Below are positions 34,315 to 44,667 of a DNA stretch of 64,000 bases, piece after piece (within the stretch, counting starts at the first letter, position 1; each line of letters opens with the position of its first letter). The DNA is from Datisca glomerata (taxonomy: Eukaryota > Streptophyta > Magnoliopsida > Cucurbitales > Datiscaceae). The stretch lies in NCBI GenBank assembly GCA_003255025.1, contig QANY01011952.1, forward strand, positions 495,359 to 559,358. The letters are read 5' to 3'. Below the pieces are notes generated by a model. The model was not told the origin of the DNA. It did no database searches and saw only the letters and a program-made list of their open reading frames with translations. Both the position numbers and the translations under genes were made by a program.

Positions 34315-35143
34315 TTCTCAAATTACTTATCTTTCCCTCTAACTTCTGATGAAACTGAATTGAGATACAGACCAGAGAAAAAGATGTTAATATCTGTAAA
34401 TTGATAGCATATTAAATCACATGTCAGAAATACAAGCTACAAGCCTTCACACATAGGAAGCACCAATACACTTAATTGTAATACAAGATAGAAAATATAC
34501 ACGAATTGACAATAGTTCAAAAACCTAATCCACTTTTCGCTACGGAGTATTCTTAACTTTCACCCTCGGAGCAAAATTTATGTTAGTGCAAACTGCAAAG
34601 ATGCTTAAACCATCTGCACATCCCCCAGCAAAAAGAAAATCATTTCTTAAATCTCTTCAATTAGTATGCAAACAATTCTTTTCAATCAAGTCACAATAGA
34701 ATGACAATTATGTCCCGAAGGCTTCCATTTCATTTTCTTGGAGAAGTCTTTGATTGTGTTTGCGTGAGAAAGGGAAAACGAGAGACAGAGAGATCAGTTT
34801 CACAAAACAACGAGTGACAAAAACAAAAAATGGCGACCCATTTACATGACATGAAGGTCTGACTACGAATTACTTTTCCTGCATATTCTAAGAAACCAAA
34901 CAGAGAATCGAGCAGTGGTTAGAGTGGAAGCTTACCTTGGGAGAAAGAAGGGCTTCCGATACTCGGTTTTCGCGCGAGAGGGGGGAAGATGAGAGAGTTT
35001 CGCGCTAAGCTGACAAAAGGAAACTTCATTTAAATGAGGAATTATAAGGCAGCGTTTGGCTTGGCATCTTAGGATAGAAACATAGATCCAACTTTGATTT
35101 ATGAGTTTCTTACTCGTATTGTATCGGTACCCTATATTTCGGC
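34315..35143 (-). promoter_or_regulatory. HUS1 leader, probable 5' UTR intron and promoter
   Basis: On the minus strand a donor CCAAG|GTAAG at 34,936/34,935 and acceptor-like CAATTCAG near 34,355 define a likely leader intron of about 580 bp. The sequence above 34,937 contains a short GC-richer stretch (CTCTCGCGCGAAAA on the minus strand) typical of a leader or promoter. A hAT element was inserted at 35,152. Confidence 0.5.
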
Positions 35144-35747
35144 GTTTTAGTTAAGGGGGTAAGCGGTTCGGTTTGATTCGATTCGGTTTATGAAAGTTTA
35201 TCAAACCAAACCGCAACTTAATTTCTGAATAACAAAAGTCGAATCGAACCGTAAAGCATATAAAATCGAACCGAACCACATCGTTATTTATCTACAAGAA
35301 CCGAACCGCGCCGAAAGAACCACCTAATGAAAAAAACAGAAGCAACACATGAAAACCCTACAGGCTTCGTCATTTTGCCGTTGATAAATCAGAACAAAAA
35401 AACACTTCTCTTCACAAATTTGGCATAGCAAATAACAATTAGGATAGTACTCATGAAATTACAACAAAACTATGGTTCTAATAATCAATCTTTCAACAAC
35501 TTACAAGTTACAAGAGAACTTACTGATCAAACGAAAAAAAAAAGAAAAGAAAAAACATCCAACAAACATACTCAAAATCTACTTACAGGAATCTCGAAGT
35601 CAAATCACTGTAATCACGATGTTGTGAGAAATACGAAAAAATAGAACAGATCGTTTGGAATGAAGATCTGAGCTTAACCATATTATCTCAACTCTAGTAA
35701 AATGCTCAAACTCAGCCCCTTTTGTTCACCGGTGCTAATGAAAGATG

Positions 35748-36646
35748 TGTTGTTTGTAAAGATGGAACAAGATGTTTTCATAACCAACGATTACAAAGAA
35801 ATATGGAACGATTACAAAGAAATATGGAACGATTACAATGTAAATGCAACAGAAACAATTACAGTAAAATTTATCAGATCTAATAAATAAAATTAAACGA
35901 AAAATGATTACAATAAAATTAGAACTGAAAATACGACGTAGATCGAGGATTGCTCGAAAGCAATGTCCTAAAGACAATAATCGTCCTCCACAGTGTGCTT
36001 GGAGACTACGACGAATCGTCTCTATATGATACAACGATCTAAGCCAGAGTACAACAACTGAATACTCTGACCCTCACAAAACTCTTTTTGTATTTCTCTC
36101 AATATGCAGTATGCTTGGTGATTGAGTGTTGTTGTGTTATAAAACCGAAGCTAATGATGCTCTATTCTAATATATCGTTCAAGGCTTAGAGAGCAAGCCT
36201 AGCCTGTAGATAAAAATAGAATCATATTTTTGATGATTTTGTGGGATAATGGAGAGATTTTATGGGATAATGGAGATATTTTAATTATCTTCTGCAGATA
36301 ATTACATATTCTGTTTGAAGAAATTTTTTTCCTCTCCAAATAAATCAAAGAAAATTTATCTAAAAAATAAATCTTTTGACCGTACCATACCGAACCGGCC
36401 GGCTGGACGGCGGCGGCGCGTGCGTGTAAAGAGAGGACCATGTGCCATCTAGGTCCTCTCTTCCCCACAAAATGTGGGGTGCCCCTTGGGGCTTACCCTA
36501 AGGCATGAGTGTTGGGTTTATAAACCCAACATTCTATCATTGAATTTTCAATGTGGGACAAATTCCCACTCTATTTCACATCACACATTTTTATTCACTT
36601 TTATTCTTTCTTTGATTTTTCTTCTATTCTTCTTTTCTCTCCAACA
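35748..36646 (-). repeat. Copia C 3' LTR
   Basis: This 899-bp LTR matches 41,112-42,020. Near its left end the short unit AACGATTACAAAGAAATATGG is tandemly repeated. This repeat is arranged differently in the other LTR. Confidence 0.92.
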
Positions 36647-37201
36647 ATCCCCCACATGAATGAAATGTGTCCTAACTAGACAACAACATGAGAGAGAACA
36701 GATGAGATATGCATCAAGAGATGTGTCTTTTGGACTTGAACCTTCCGTAGTGAGAATTTAATGGATTTATTCTGAAGAACAGTGAACTACGTTCTTGAAC
36801 TGAACTTCCTCTGAGATAAACCGAGACAACAAATTTCACACATATCTCATATTAATACATCTGAGTTCATACGATTTTTGTTCATTTTGGTCCTGACATA
36901 TCCCGCTTTCATAAGAGCTTTAGAGATGTTAAGACATTCAGGCCTCTCATAGAAGCGACCCCACTTCTACTCTCATATAGGTGATAATGATTAAGAGTAT
37001 TCTGTCACCACTCCTCTAGCAACCAGAACATCAATGTCATTAAATACTTACGTATACCCTTTTACGTCGACATACAACACACTATCTTCATATGATAGGA
37101 ACATGAAGAAACCATAGGCTTCTCAGCGTTTCAATTTGAATCATCCCTGCCAATTTGCCTAATGAACTTAGATCTTGGGATCTCCAGTCAACTAGGTTAG
37201 G

Positions 37202-38806
37202 TTACCACCTGAATGATTCATTGAATAGGTTTAGCCTCATTTCCCTCGATGTTTGTTTTATTAGTTCCCTTGACAATCCTTTTATCAGAGGATCAACAAG
37301 ATTCTCCTTTGACCCTATAAAGTCTAAGGAAATCACCCCATTGGACAACAACTGTTTAATGGTATTATGTCTTCGTCTAATATGTCTAGACTTACCATTA
37401 TACACATTATTTTTCGCTCTAAAGGTTGTAGCCATATTGTCACAGTGGACACATATAGTTGACATTGGTTTTGGCCACACCGGAATATCTTCCAGAAAAT
37501 TCTTGAGCCATTATGCTTCTTCACAAGCCTTGTCCAATGCTATGAATTCTAATTTCATAGTTGAATGACCTATACAGCTCTGCTTAGTAGACATCCACGA
37601 GATAGCTCCACCACCTAGGGTAAACACATATCCACTAGTAGATTTAGTCTCTAAACTGTCTGATATCCAGTTAGCATCACTAAATCCTTCTACCACCGGT
37701 GGATAGGTTGAGTAATGCAGTCCGTATTTCATAGTGAATTTTAAGTACCTTAGTACTCTCACCAATGCGCTCCGATGATCACGTCCAGGATTACTCGTAT
37801 ATCTTGCCAGCCTTCCAACTGAATAGGCTATATCAGGCATGGTGCAATTCATGATATACATTAAACTTATAATTATTTGTGAGTACTCCAATTTAGATAC
37901 TCCAACTCCATTATTCTTCCTTAACTTAAAATTTGGGTCGAAAGGAGTTACAGCATGTTTGCTTTCATATTGCCCAAACCTTTTCAAAATCTTTTCTACA
38001 TAGTGAGACTGGGTAATGATATATTTATTTTCAGTTCGCTTTACTTGAATTCCAAGAATGACATCTACTTGACCTAAGTCTTTCATGTCAAATTTAGAAT
38101 TCAACATCCTCTTGGTAGAGGATATTATATCCTTGTTTGATCTCACTATAAGCATGTCATCTACATACAAGCATACTATGATGAATTGATCATTAGTACC
38201 TTTAATGTAGACACATGTATCACATAGATTTATCTTGAATACATCAGATAACATTGTATGATCAAACTTCTCGTGCCATTGCTTCAGTGCTTGTTTTAAT
38301 TCATAAAGTGATTTAACAAGTTTACAGACCTTTCGTTCTTGGCCTTTAACCACGAACCCTTCAGGCTGTTCCATATAGATTTCTTCATCCAATTCTCCAT
38401 TTAAGAAAGCAGTCTTTACATCCATTTGATGAATTTCCAAAGTATGCAAAGATGCTAGTGCAATCAGCATCCTAATAGATGTGATTCTCATCACTGGAGA
38501 ATAGGTATCAAAAAAATCTATACCTTCCTTCTGTCGGTATCCTTTAGCCACCAACCGAGCTTTGTACTTTTCAATAGTACCATCAGCTCTCAGCTTTCTT
38601 TTGAAGATCCATTTACAGCCTATTGGTTTATTCCTAGGAGGGAGATTAACCAACATCCCTGTATTATTTTGCATTATGAAATCTATCTCATTATCGACTG
38701 CTTCCTTCCAAAAAGGAGCCTCAGGGTTGGACATTGTCTCCTTATAAGTTTGAAGTTTTTCCTCTGTCAGGTATGTTAGAAACTCTAGGCTAAATGAGGT
38801 ACTCAT
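37202..38806 (-). pseudogene. Copia C reverse transcriptase and RNase H
   Basis: From 38,806 to 37,511 an open frame of 431 codons encodes the copia reverse transcriptase ([35 protein letters not shown]) and most of RNase H ([18 protein letters not shown]). A stop (TAA) at 37,513-37,511 falls in the RNase H part. Reading resumes down to 37,202 with the terminal segment (RHIRRRHNTIKQLL, VDPLIKGL). The catalytic YVDD is preserved, so this is the best conserved part of any retroelement here, but it is not part of an intact polyprotein. Confidence 0.9.
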
Positions 38807-39247
38807 ATTAGCTCTTTTACTTCTTCTAAGCTCAGGTTCAGATTCTTCATCAACCTGAGCTCTAGAAAAACTTTCTTCTAATCATCGTTTGACATTTTGA
38901 CTGTGTCTTCCTTCCTTAAAAGGAAGCACATTCTCAAAGAATTCTACATTGACAGACTCCATAATAGAGTTGGTACTTATGTCAGAAATTTCTGACCTAA
39001 TAACCAAAAATCTATATGCAGCATTGTTCAATGCATATCCAATGAAACACATAGTCTATTGTCTTAGGTCCAAGCTTTACTCTCTTTGGCAATGGTACTT
39101 GTACCTTTGCGAGAAACCCCCACACTTTTAGGATTTTATAGGAAGGTAACTTCCATTTCCACTATTCATAAGGAGACTTGTTGGTCTTCTTATGTAGAAT
39201 CCTGTTAAGTATGGTGTTGCTGTAAGCAAGGCCTCCCTCCACAAATT

Positions 39248-40371
39248 CTAGGGTAATCCAGAACTGTTCAACATACAGTTCACCATATCTTTCAGAGTTC
39301 TATTTTTCCTTTCAGCCACCCCATTCTGTTGAGGCATGTAAGGTGTTGTAGTCTGATGCACAATTTCATGCAAAGCACAGAATTCAGATAGCATAGTGGA
39401 GTCATATTCTCCACCCCGGTCAGATCGAAGCATTTTGATATGTTTACCAAGTTATTTTTCAACTTCAGACTTATGTCTTAAGCATATCCAAAGTCTCGTC
39501 CTTTGAATGAAGCAGATATACATAGCAATATTTACTGAAATTGTCAATAAATGTAACAAAATATTTTCTACCTCCCCTACTAGAAGTTAATTTTAAATCA
39601 CATAAATCACTATGTATTAAATCAAGTAGGCCATTCGTTCTCTCTACATATTTAAATGATTTTCTTGCAAATTTAGATTCTACACATATTTCACATTTAT
39701 TTCCTTTTTCTAGGTTAAATCTCGGTAGAAGTTCTAAATTAATCATACGTTGTAAGGAACGAAAATTAACATGACTTAATCTAGCATGCCAAATATTAGA
39801 AAGTTCAATGATACTGAAGAACAACAGAATTATCATTAATAATTACAGGGGTTACAACAGACACATTAAGTTTAAAAAGACCATCAAAACTATAACCCTT
39901 CCTAACAAACATCCCTCCCTTAGTCAGAATAAACTTGCAAGTATCAAAGACAAGCTTAAATCCACTTTTACATAAAAGAGATCCTGAAATCAAATTTCTA
40001 CGAATTTCAGGCACATGCAGGACGTATAGGAGAGTAAGTTGTTTTCCGTATGTGAATTTCAGCACAACCTTTCCCTTTCCCTTAACAGCAGCTTCTGAGG
40101 CATTCCCTATATAGAGAACCTCATCTTTATCAACCTCAGCATAAGTTGAAAAGATAGTTCGGTCACTGCACACATGCTTCGTAACACCAGTCTCGACCCA
40201 CCATTCCTTGGCGTCAGTGACCATACAAATCTCAAAAATCATTGCACAGAGATCATCTATCTCTATCATATTTGCTTGGTTCATTTTCCCGTTGTTACGG
40301 GTTTGGTTACAATCGTTCTGATCTTTCTTAAACCGGCAGTCCTTTGCCCTATGTCCAGCTTTACTGCACAC
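39248..40371 (-). pseudogene. Copia C protease and integrase region
   Basis: The minus-strand frame at 40,371-39,805 starts in the zinc knuckle ([11 protein letters not shown]) and runs into the protease, where the active site reads WWVETG: the catalytic aspartate is replaced by glutamate. The pre-integrase and integrase parts follow at 39,836-39,471 (HARLSHVN, CEICVESK, HSDLCD, FIDNFSKY) and 39,433-39,248 (LRSDRGGEY, QQNGVAERKNRTL). Frameshifts separate the pieces, and a TAG at 40,374-40,372 interrupts the knuckle. Confidence 0.87.
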
Positions 40372-41094
40372 CTAGCAACTGCCCTTAATGCGTTTATCTG
40401 AATTTCCTTTTTGAGCGTTGCTCGTCGATTCTTCCTTTTCTTGCCCGGTGGATTGGATTTGTTTCCTTCTATCACATTAGCTTTCATTCCGTAGGTTGCC
40501 GACATCGCTTTCTTTTCATTTTTCCGGTTGTCCTCCTCTATCCTCAGCCGAACAATCAAATCCTCCATGCTGAGCTCCTTACGTTTGTGCTTCAGATAAT
40601 TCTTGAAATCCTTCCATGACGGCGGCAGCTTCTCGATGATGGACGCGACTTGGAACGGTTCATTCACGATCATCCCCTCGACCTTCATGTTGTTGAAGAT
40701 GATCTGCAACTCTTCCACTTGACTGATTACCGTGTTCTTATCATCCATCTCGTATTTCAGGAATTTTCTGACTATAAATTTCTTCGTCCCGGCATCCTGC
40801 GTTTTGTATTTCTTTTCCAAGGCTTGCCACAATTCCTTTGCCGTCTTGAATAACGAGTAGACGTTGTAGAGGGTGTCTACCAAGCCGTTCAAGATATAGT
40901 TTCGACAAAGGAAATCCGAATGGATCCAGGCTTCCTGTGCAGATGCTAGTTCCTTCGATTGTCCTTCCATTGGTGTAGGAGGAATATCGCCCGTCACCAG
41001 ATGTGCTAGATTGAGAGTGGTCAGATAGAAGGCCATCTTCTGTTGTTATTGTTTGAAGTCGTCCCCTTTGAATTTTTCCAGCAGATTGTTCCAT
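40281..41094 (-). pseudogene. Copia C gag
   Basis: The gag start is probably ATG at 41,094 (MEQSAG). A frameshift and a stop occur before the long open segment at 41,036-40,281. That segment carries the UBN2-type gag domain (FKTAKELWQALEKKYKT, VSQVEELQ, IIEKLPPSWKDFKNYLKHK) and a basic region before the zinc knuckle. It forms the capsid-like particle in active elements. Confidence 0.87.
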
Positions 41095-41111
41095 GTATAT
41101 TGTCTTTAGAT

Positions 41112-42020
41112 TGTTGTTTGTAGAGATGGAACAAAATGTTTTCATTAACCAACGATTACAAAGAAATATGGAATGATTATAATGTAAACGATTACAAAGA
41201 AATATGGAATGATTACAATGTAAATGCAACAAAAACAATTAGAGTAAAATTTATCAGATCTAATAAATAAAATTAAACGAAAAATGATTACAGTAAAATT
41301 AGAACTGAAAATACGATGTAGATCGAGGATTCCTCAAAAGAAATATCCTAAAGACAATAATCATCCTCCATAGGGTGTTTGAAGACTACGACGAATCATC
41401 TCTGCAGGATACAACAATCTAAGTCAGAGTATAGCAACTGATAACTCTGACCCTCACAGAACTCCTTTTGTATTTCTTTCAATATGCAGTATGCTTGGTG
41501 ATTGAGTGTTGTTGTGTTGTAAAACTGAAGCTAATGATGCCCTATTCTAATATATCGTTCAAGGCTTGGAGAGCAAGCCAAACGTGTAGATAAAAATAGA
41601 ATCAAATTTTTGATGATTTTGTGGGATAATGGAGAGATTTTGTGGGATAATGGAGATATTTTAATTATCTTCTAGAGATAATTACAGATTATATATTTTT
41701 TCCTCTCCAAATAAATCAAAGAAAATTTATCCAAAAATAAATCTTTTGACGGTACCGTACTGAACCTGTCGGACGACCGACGGCGGCAACGCGTTCGTGT
41801 GAAGGGAGGACCATGTTCCATCTAGGTCCTCTCTTCCCCATAAAATGTGGGGTGCCCCCTTGGGGTAGCCCCAAGGCATGAGTGTTGGGTTTGTAAACTC
41901 AACATTATATCCTTAAGTTTCTAATGTGGGATAAATTTCCACTGTATTTCACATCACACACTTTCATTCACTTTTCATTCTTTCTTTGATTTTTCTTCTC
42001 TTCTTCTTTTCTCTCCAACA
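41112..42020 (-). repeat. Copia C 5' LTR
   Basis: This 909-bp LTR ends CTCCAACA at 42,020, next to the duplication AGATG. The leader following it on the minus strand (ATCTAAAGACAATATAC) resembles the leaders of copia A and B. No standard TGGTATCAGAGC primer site is seen. Confidence 0.92.
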
Positions 42021-42436
42021 AGATGGAGGTCGCGGCTTAAAAAATGCAAAGGAAAGAACCCAATATATGGATCGAAGATCTGAGTTATAATATACCTAGC
42101 TCAGCTTCGTGGATATTATGGTCGAACCCGAGCTCCTTTCTCGCCGACGTTAGGGAAATAAGAATGGTGCATGCACGGCTAAGGAAGACGATATTCAGGC
42201 ACGACGTAAGATGATTTCAGGCACGACGCTAGGGTTCAGAGAGAGAGAGAGAGTGATTGAGAGAGAGCGGCTGATGAAAAGTTGGTTTATATATATGGAG
42301 TTTATAAACCTAAACCAAAAATGCACATTATGTTTATATATGCCGTTCGGTGCGATTTTCTTATTAAAACCGCAGACCGAACCGTTCGGTTAGTTTAATC
42401 GGTTTCCGTGGTTTAGCTTACTTCCCTAGTTTTAGT

Positions 42437-43109
42437 ACACTAATTCTTGTGCCTCACACGTGATAACATAAACGATAAATATTAAACTAAAGTAATGTAC
42501 ATTATTTTAGATAATGCAAAATGAAATGATATATAAGGTATTTTTAGCATTCATAAAAGTAGATTATATTTGATTAAATATATATAGTTGCTTCAAATTC
42601 TATCACCTTTAATAATATATGAACAAATAATTACATTTGATTTATTTTTTTTTCTCTTTTTTTCATTTTTATTTCATTCTACATTTTAATTTATACAAAA
42701 TATTACTGAATAATATTTATGTTGATACATAAATAATTTATAAAATTTAATTGTTAGGTACTTACATTACACTTTAGAAATTTTTATAGATAGTTTAGAC
42801 AATATTGTCTAAAAGATAAAATTTAATTTTAAAATATTAATATTTGTGAAGAAAATTTAAAGAATTCATAAAATAGTGAGAGCAATTTGTACCGAAATTT
42901 TTTTCTCCCCTTTTAATATATATACTAGAGATACATATACGTATAGATTAATTTTTTTCTTTCAAAGTTCAAATTTTGAAAATACTATGACTCATACTGA
43001 CGATCATGTTGTAGGTGTTGGACCTTTACCGCTGCTCATCTTATCATCTTAGTATATAACGACTCTCAAATTTCTAACCTTTGACAAATATCGTGTAATA
43101 TTGATAAAT
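42437..43109. other. AT-rich intergenic region
   Basis: I see no gene, element end or recognisable motif. Confidence 0.55.
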
Positions 43110-43440
43110 ATTGTGTGAAATAGACGAGAATATAGGCCCATAACAATGAAATTTCTATGGCGTTGGGCAGAATCATTAGAATTTTGGAATTAAAACGTTG
43201 TTCTTGAAAATTTTCAAGAAGCACTGGTAGCTCGGTGACATCCCAATTGTCAAGCTCATGATCTGAATCGTATCAAGAAACCAAGTTCTTTGTACTTGCA
43301 CTTGATGATTTTTCTAAGATTACGAATATTGAAAGTTGGACAGTATCATCTTCAAGGTCGTACTGCTCTACTGTAACTAATTCTTCATATGAAATTTTCC
43401 CATTTTTGAAGGATTCAAAAATATCAGGTGTGATTGCTTT
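43110..43440 (-). pseudogene. Unidentified coding relic
   Basis: The minus strand stays in one frame for about 110 codons with a single TGA at about 43,274. It begins at an acceptor-like AAAG near 43,437 with ITPDIFESFKNGKIS, and continues with EQYDLEDDTV, then ELDNWDVTELPVLL and ILPNAIEIS. Residue composition (mixed charged, hydrophobic and aromatic residues, few AT-driven runs) looks like a real protein rather than a chance frame, and there is no internal ATG to flag it. I do not recognise the family. It lies downstream of the FRS gene on the same strand, so it may be a separate decayed gene or an old exon. Confidence 0.4.
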
Positions 43441-44667
43441 GATTTATATGAGAGCATTTTTCATTTTTCCATCCATACAAGCAAAACAGATCACTTCTTA
43501 TCAGAAAAGCAAACATGAGAACATCAGATACGTCTTCGGCAGAAAGCTCTCTAAAAGTTTACTCATAGCGGCCAAACACAATAACCAAAAAGTAAAACTA
43601 AAAAAATTTATTTATTATTATTTTTTTTGGAAACTGATCCAAACAGTTCTTTTTTTATTGAAAGGCACATCAAGACTCCCTCCATTTGGAATCCCAACAC
43701 GAGTAATATTCAAGAACATAAGAAATTTCTTTACGAGAAGGCTTATAAATGCAAGTATAAGGAAAATAGTTTTGACAGAATCAATAGGAAATTTAACACA
43801 AATTTTTTAGGGTCAGGGACATAATATAATATTCAAATTTAGGTAGAACGACTACCTTCTAAAAAGGAAAAAATAAACTCCAAACCAATACACTTGACTC
43901 TTAAGCCACTAATGTCTCAGATTTAGATCTCTGTTTCCTTTCAACTGAGAAAACAATGAGCTTCATCACATTGTGTAAGAGTCCAAATAGAGGGAAGTCC
44001 TTGTACTTTTTCTAACTTAGAAACTGATTCAAGTCACATACAACTTCCTGCAAGTGTATATATCTGTTTAAGAAGATCCCAGCCCGGGAGGAATGCATGG
44101 TTCCCTGGCGCTTCATGGGACGGGCTTTTGCAGTCTCCCTCCCTTTAATCTAACCGACCCTATCTCGATCACCGAGGCCTGCAGGCACCATAAGAGAAAC
44201 GAGGAAGCTAATCTGCTTGCTTGTGCAGGCAAGGACCACTCGGCTTGGGCTGACATACGAGCTTCGAGTGTCTTGTTAGGGCTGTCAAGAGCAAGAATCA
44301 AGTCGCTGACTTTCATCTGAGTAGCTACTTCACTCAACTGCACTCAACTGAGCTATAAGTTGGACACCATTGAGATATGGGTATAGCACAGGCTACTATG
44401 AGAGAAAGTTCAGGCTCACCATCCCTCTGCATAGCTCCCGGCCCTAACCTGGGAGCCAAGGATCCTAGACTGAGTCTCAAACACATCCGTCCAGTAAAGA
44501 CATCTACAGTGTTGGGCTTCTCTTTTCTTTTGTTTATCACTGTTATCCACATCCTACATACAAATTTCTGCATGTAAATGAGATCAAAGCAGCCCTAAGA
44601 ACGTCAGAAGTGAATAAGCAATATTTAACAGCAACCCAAAACAAATTTCATAGTTTCGCAATTGGAG
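43441..44667. other. Region 3' of the FRS gene
   Basis: This probably includes the FRS 3' UTR. The part from about 44,090 to 44,580 is clearly richer in G and C than its surroundings and is open on both strands without known motifs (for example minus-strand frames at 44,113-44,343 and 44,334-44,573). The frame at 43,406-43,810 on the plus strand has a composition like chance AT-rich ORFs. Confidence 0.4.

Larger units (their letters stand above)
35748..42020 (-). mobile_element. Complete Ty1/copia retrotransposon C
   Basis: The two LTRs begin TGTTGTTT and end CTCCAACA on the plus strand, and the element is flanked by perfect 5-bp duplications AGATG (35,743-35,747 and 42,021-42,025). On the minus strand the order is LTR, gag, protease, integrase, reverse transcriptase, RNase H, LTR, which is the copia order. 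A polypurine tract (CATGTGGGGGAT, minus strand) precedes the left LTR. Stops and frameshifts break gag, the protease-integrase join and the RNase H end, but the reverse transcriptase reads open for 431 codons. The moderate number of LTR differences suggests it is younger than elements A and B. Confidence 0.93.
35152..42428. mobile_element. Non-autonomous hAT element, split by copia C
   Basis: The left end TAAGGGGGTAAGC (35,152) and the inverse of the right end TAGGGAAGTAAGC (42,428) form a 13-bp terminal inverted repeat with 10 matches. A perfect 8-bp target duplication GTTTTAGT flanks it (35,144-35,151 and 42,429-42,436), the size known for hAT transposons. Subterminal copies of GGTTCGGTTT and its inverse are typical of plant Ac-like hAT elements. 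Without copia C the element is about 1.0 kb (35,152-35,747 and 42,026-42,428) and encodes no transposase. It also holds a GA-repeat near 42,238-42,266. Confidence 0.85.

Noticed and set aside
43406..43824. Plus-strand ORFs of 134 and 65 codons
   Set aside because: They are Lys/Ile/Phe-rich and AT-driven, and partly overlap the more protein-like minus-strand relic.
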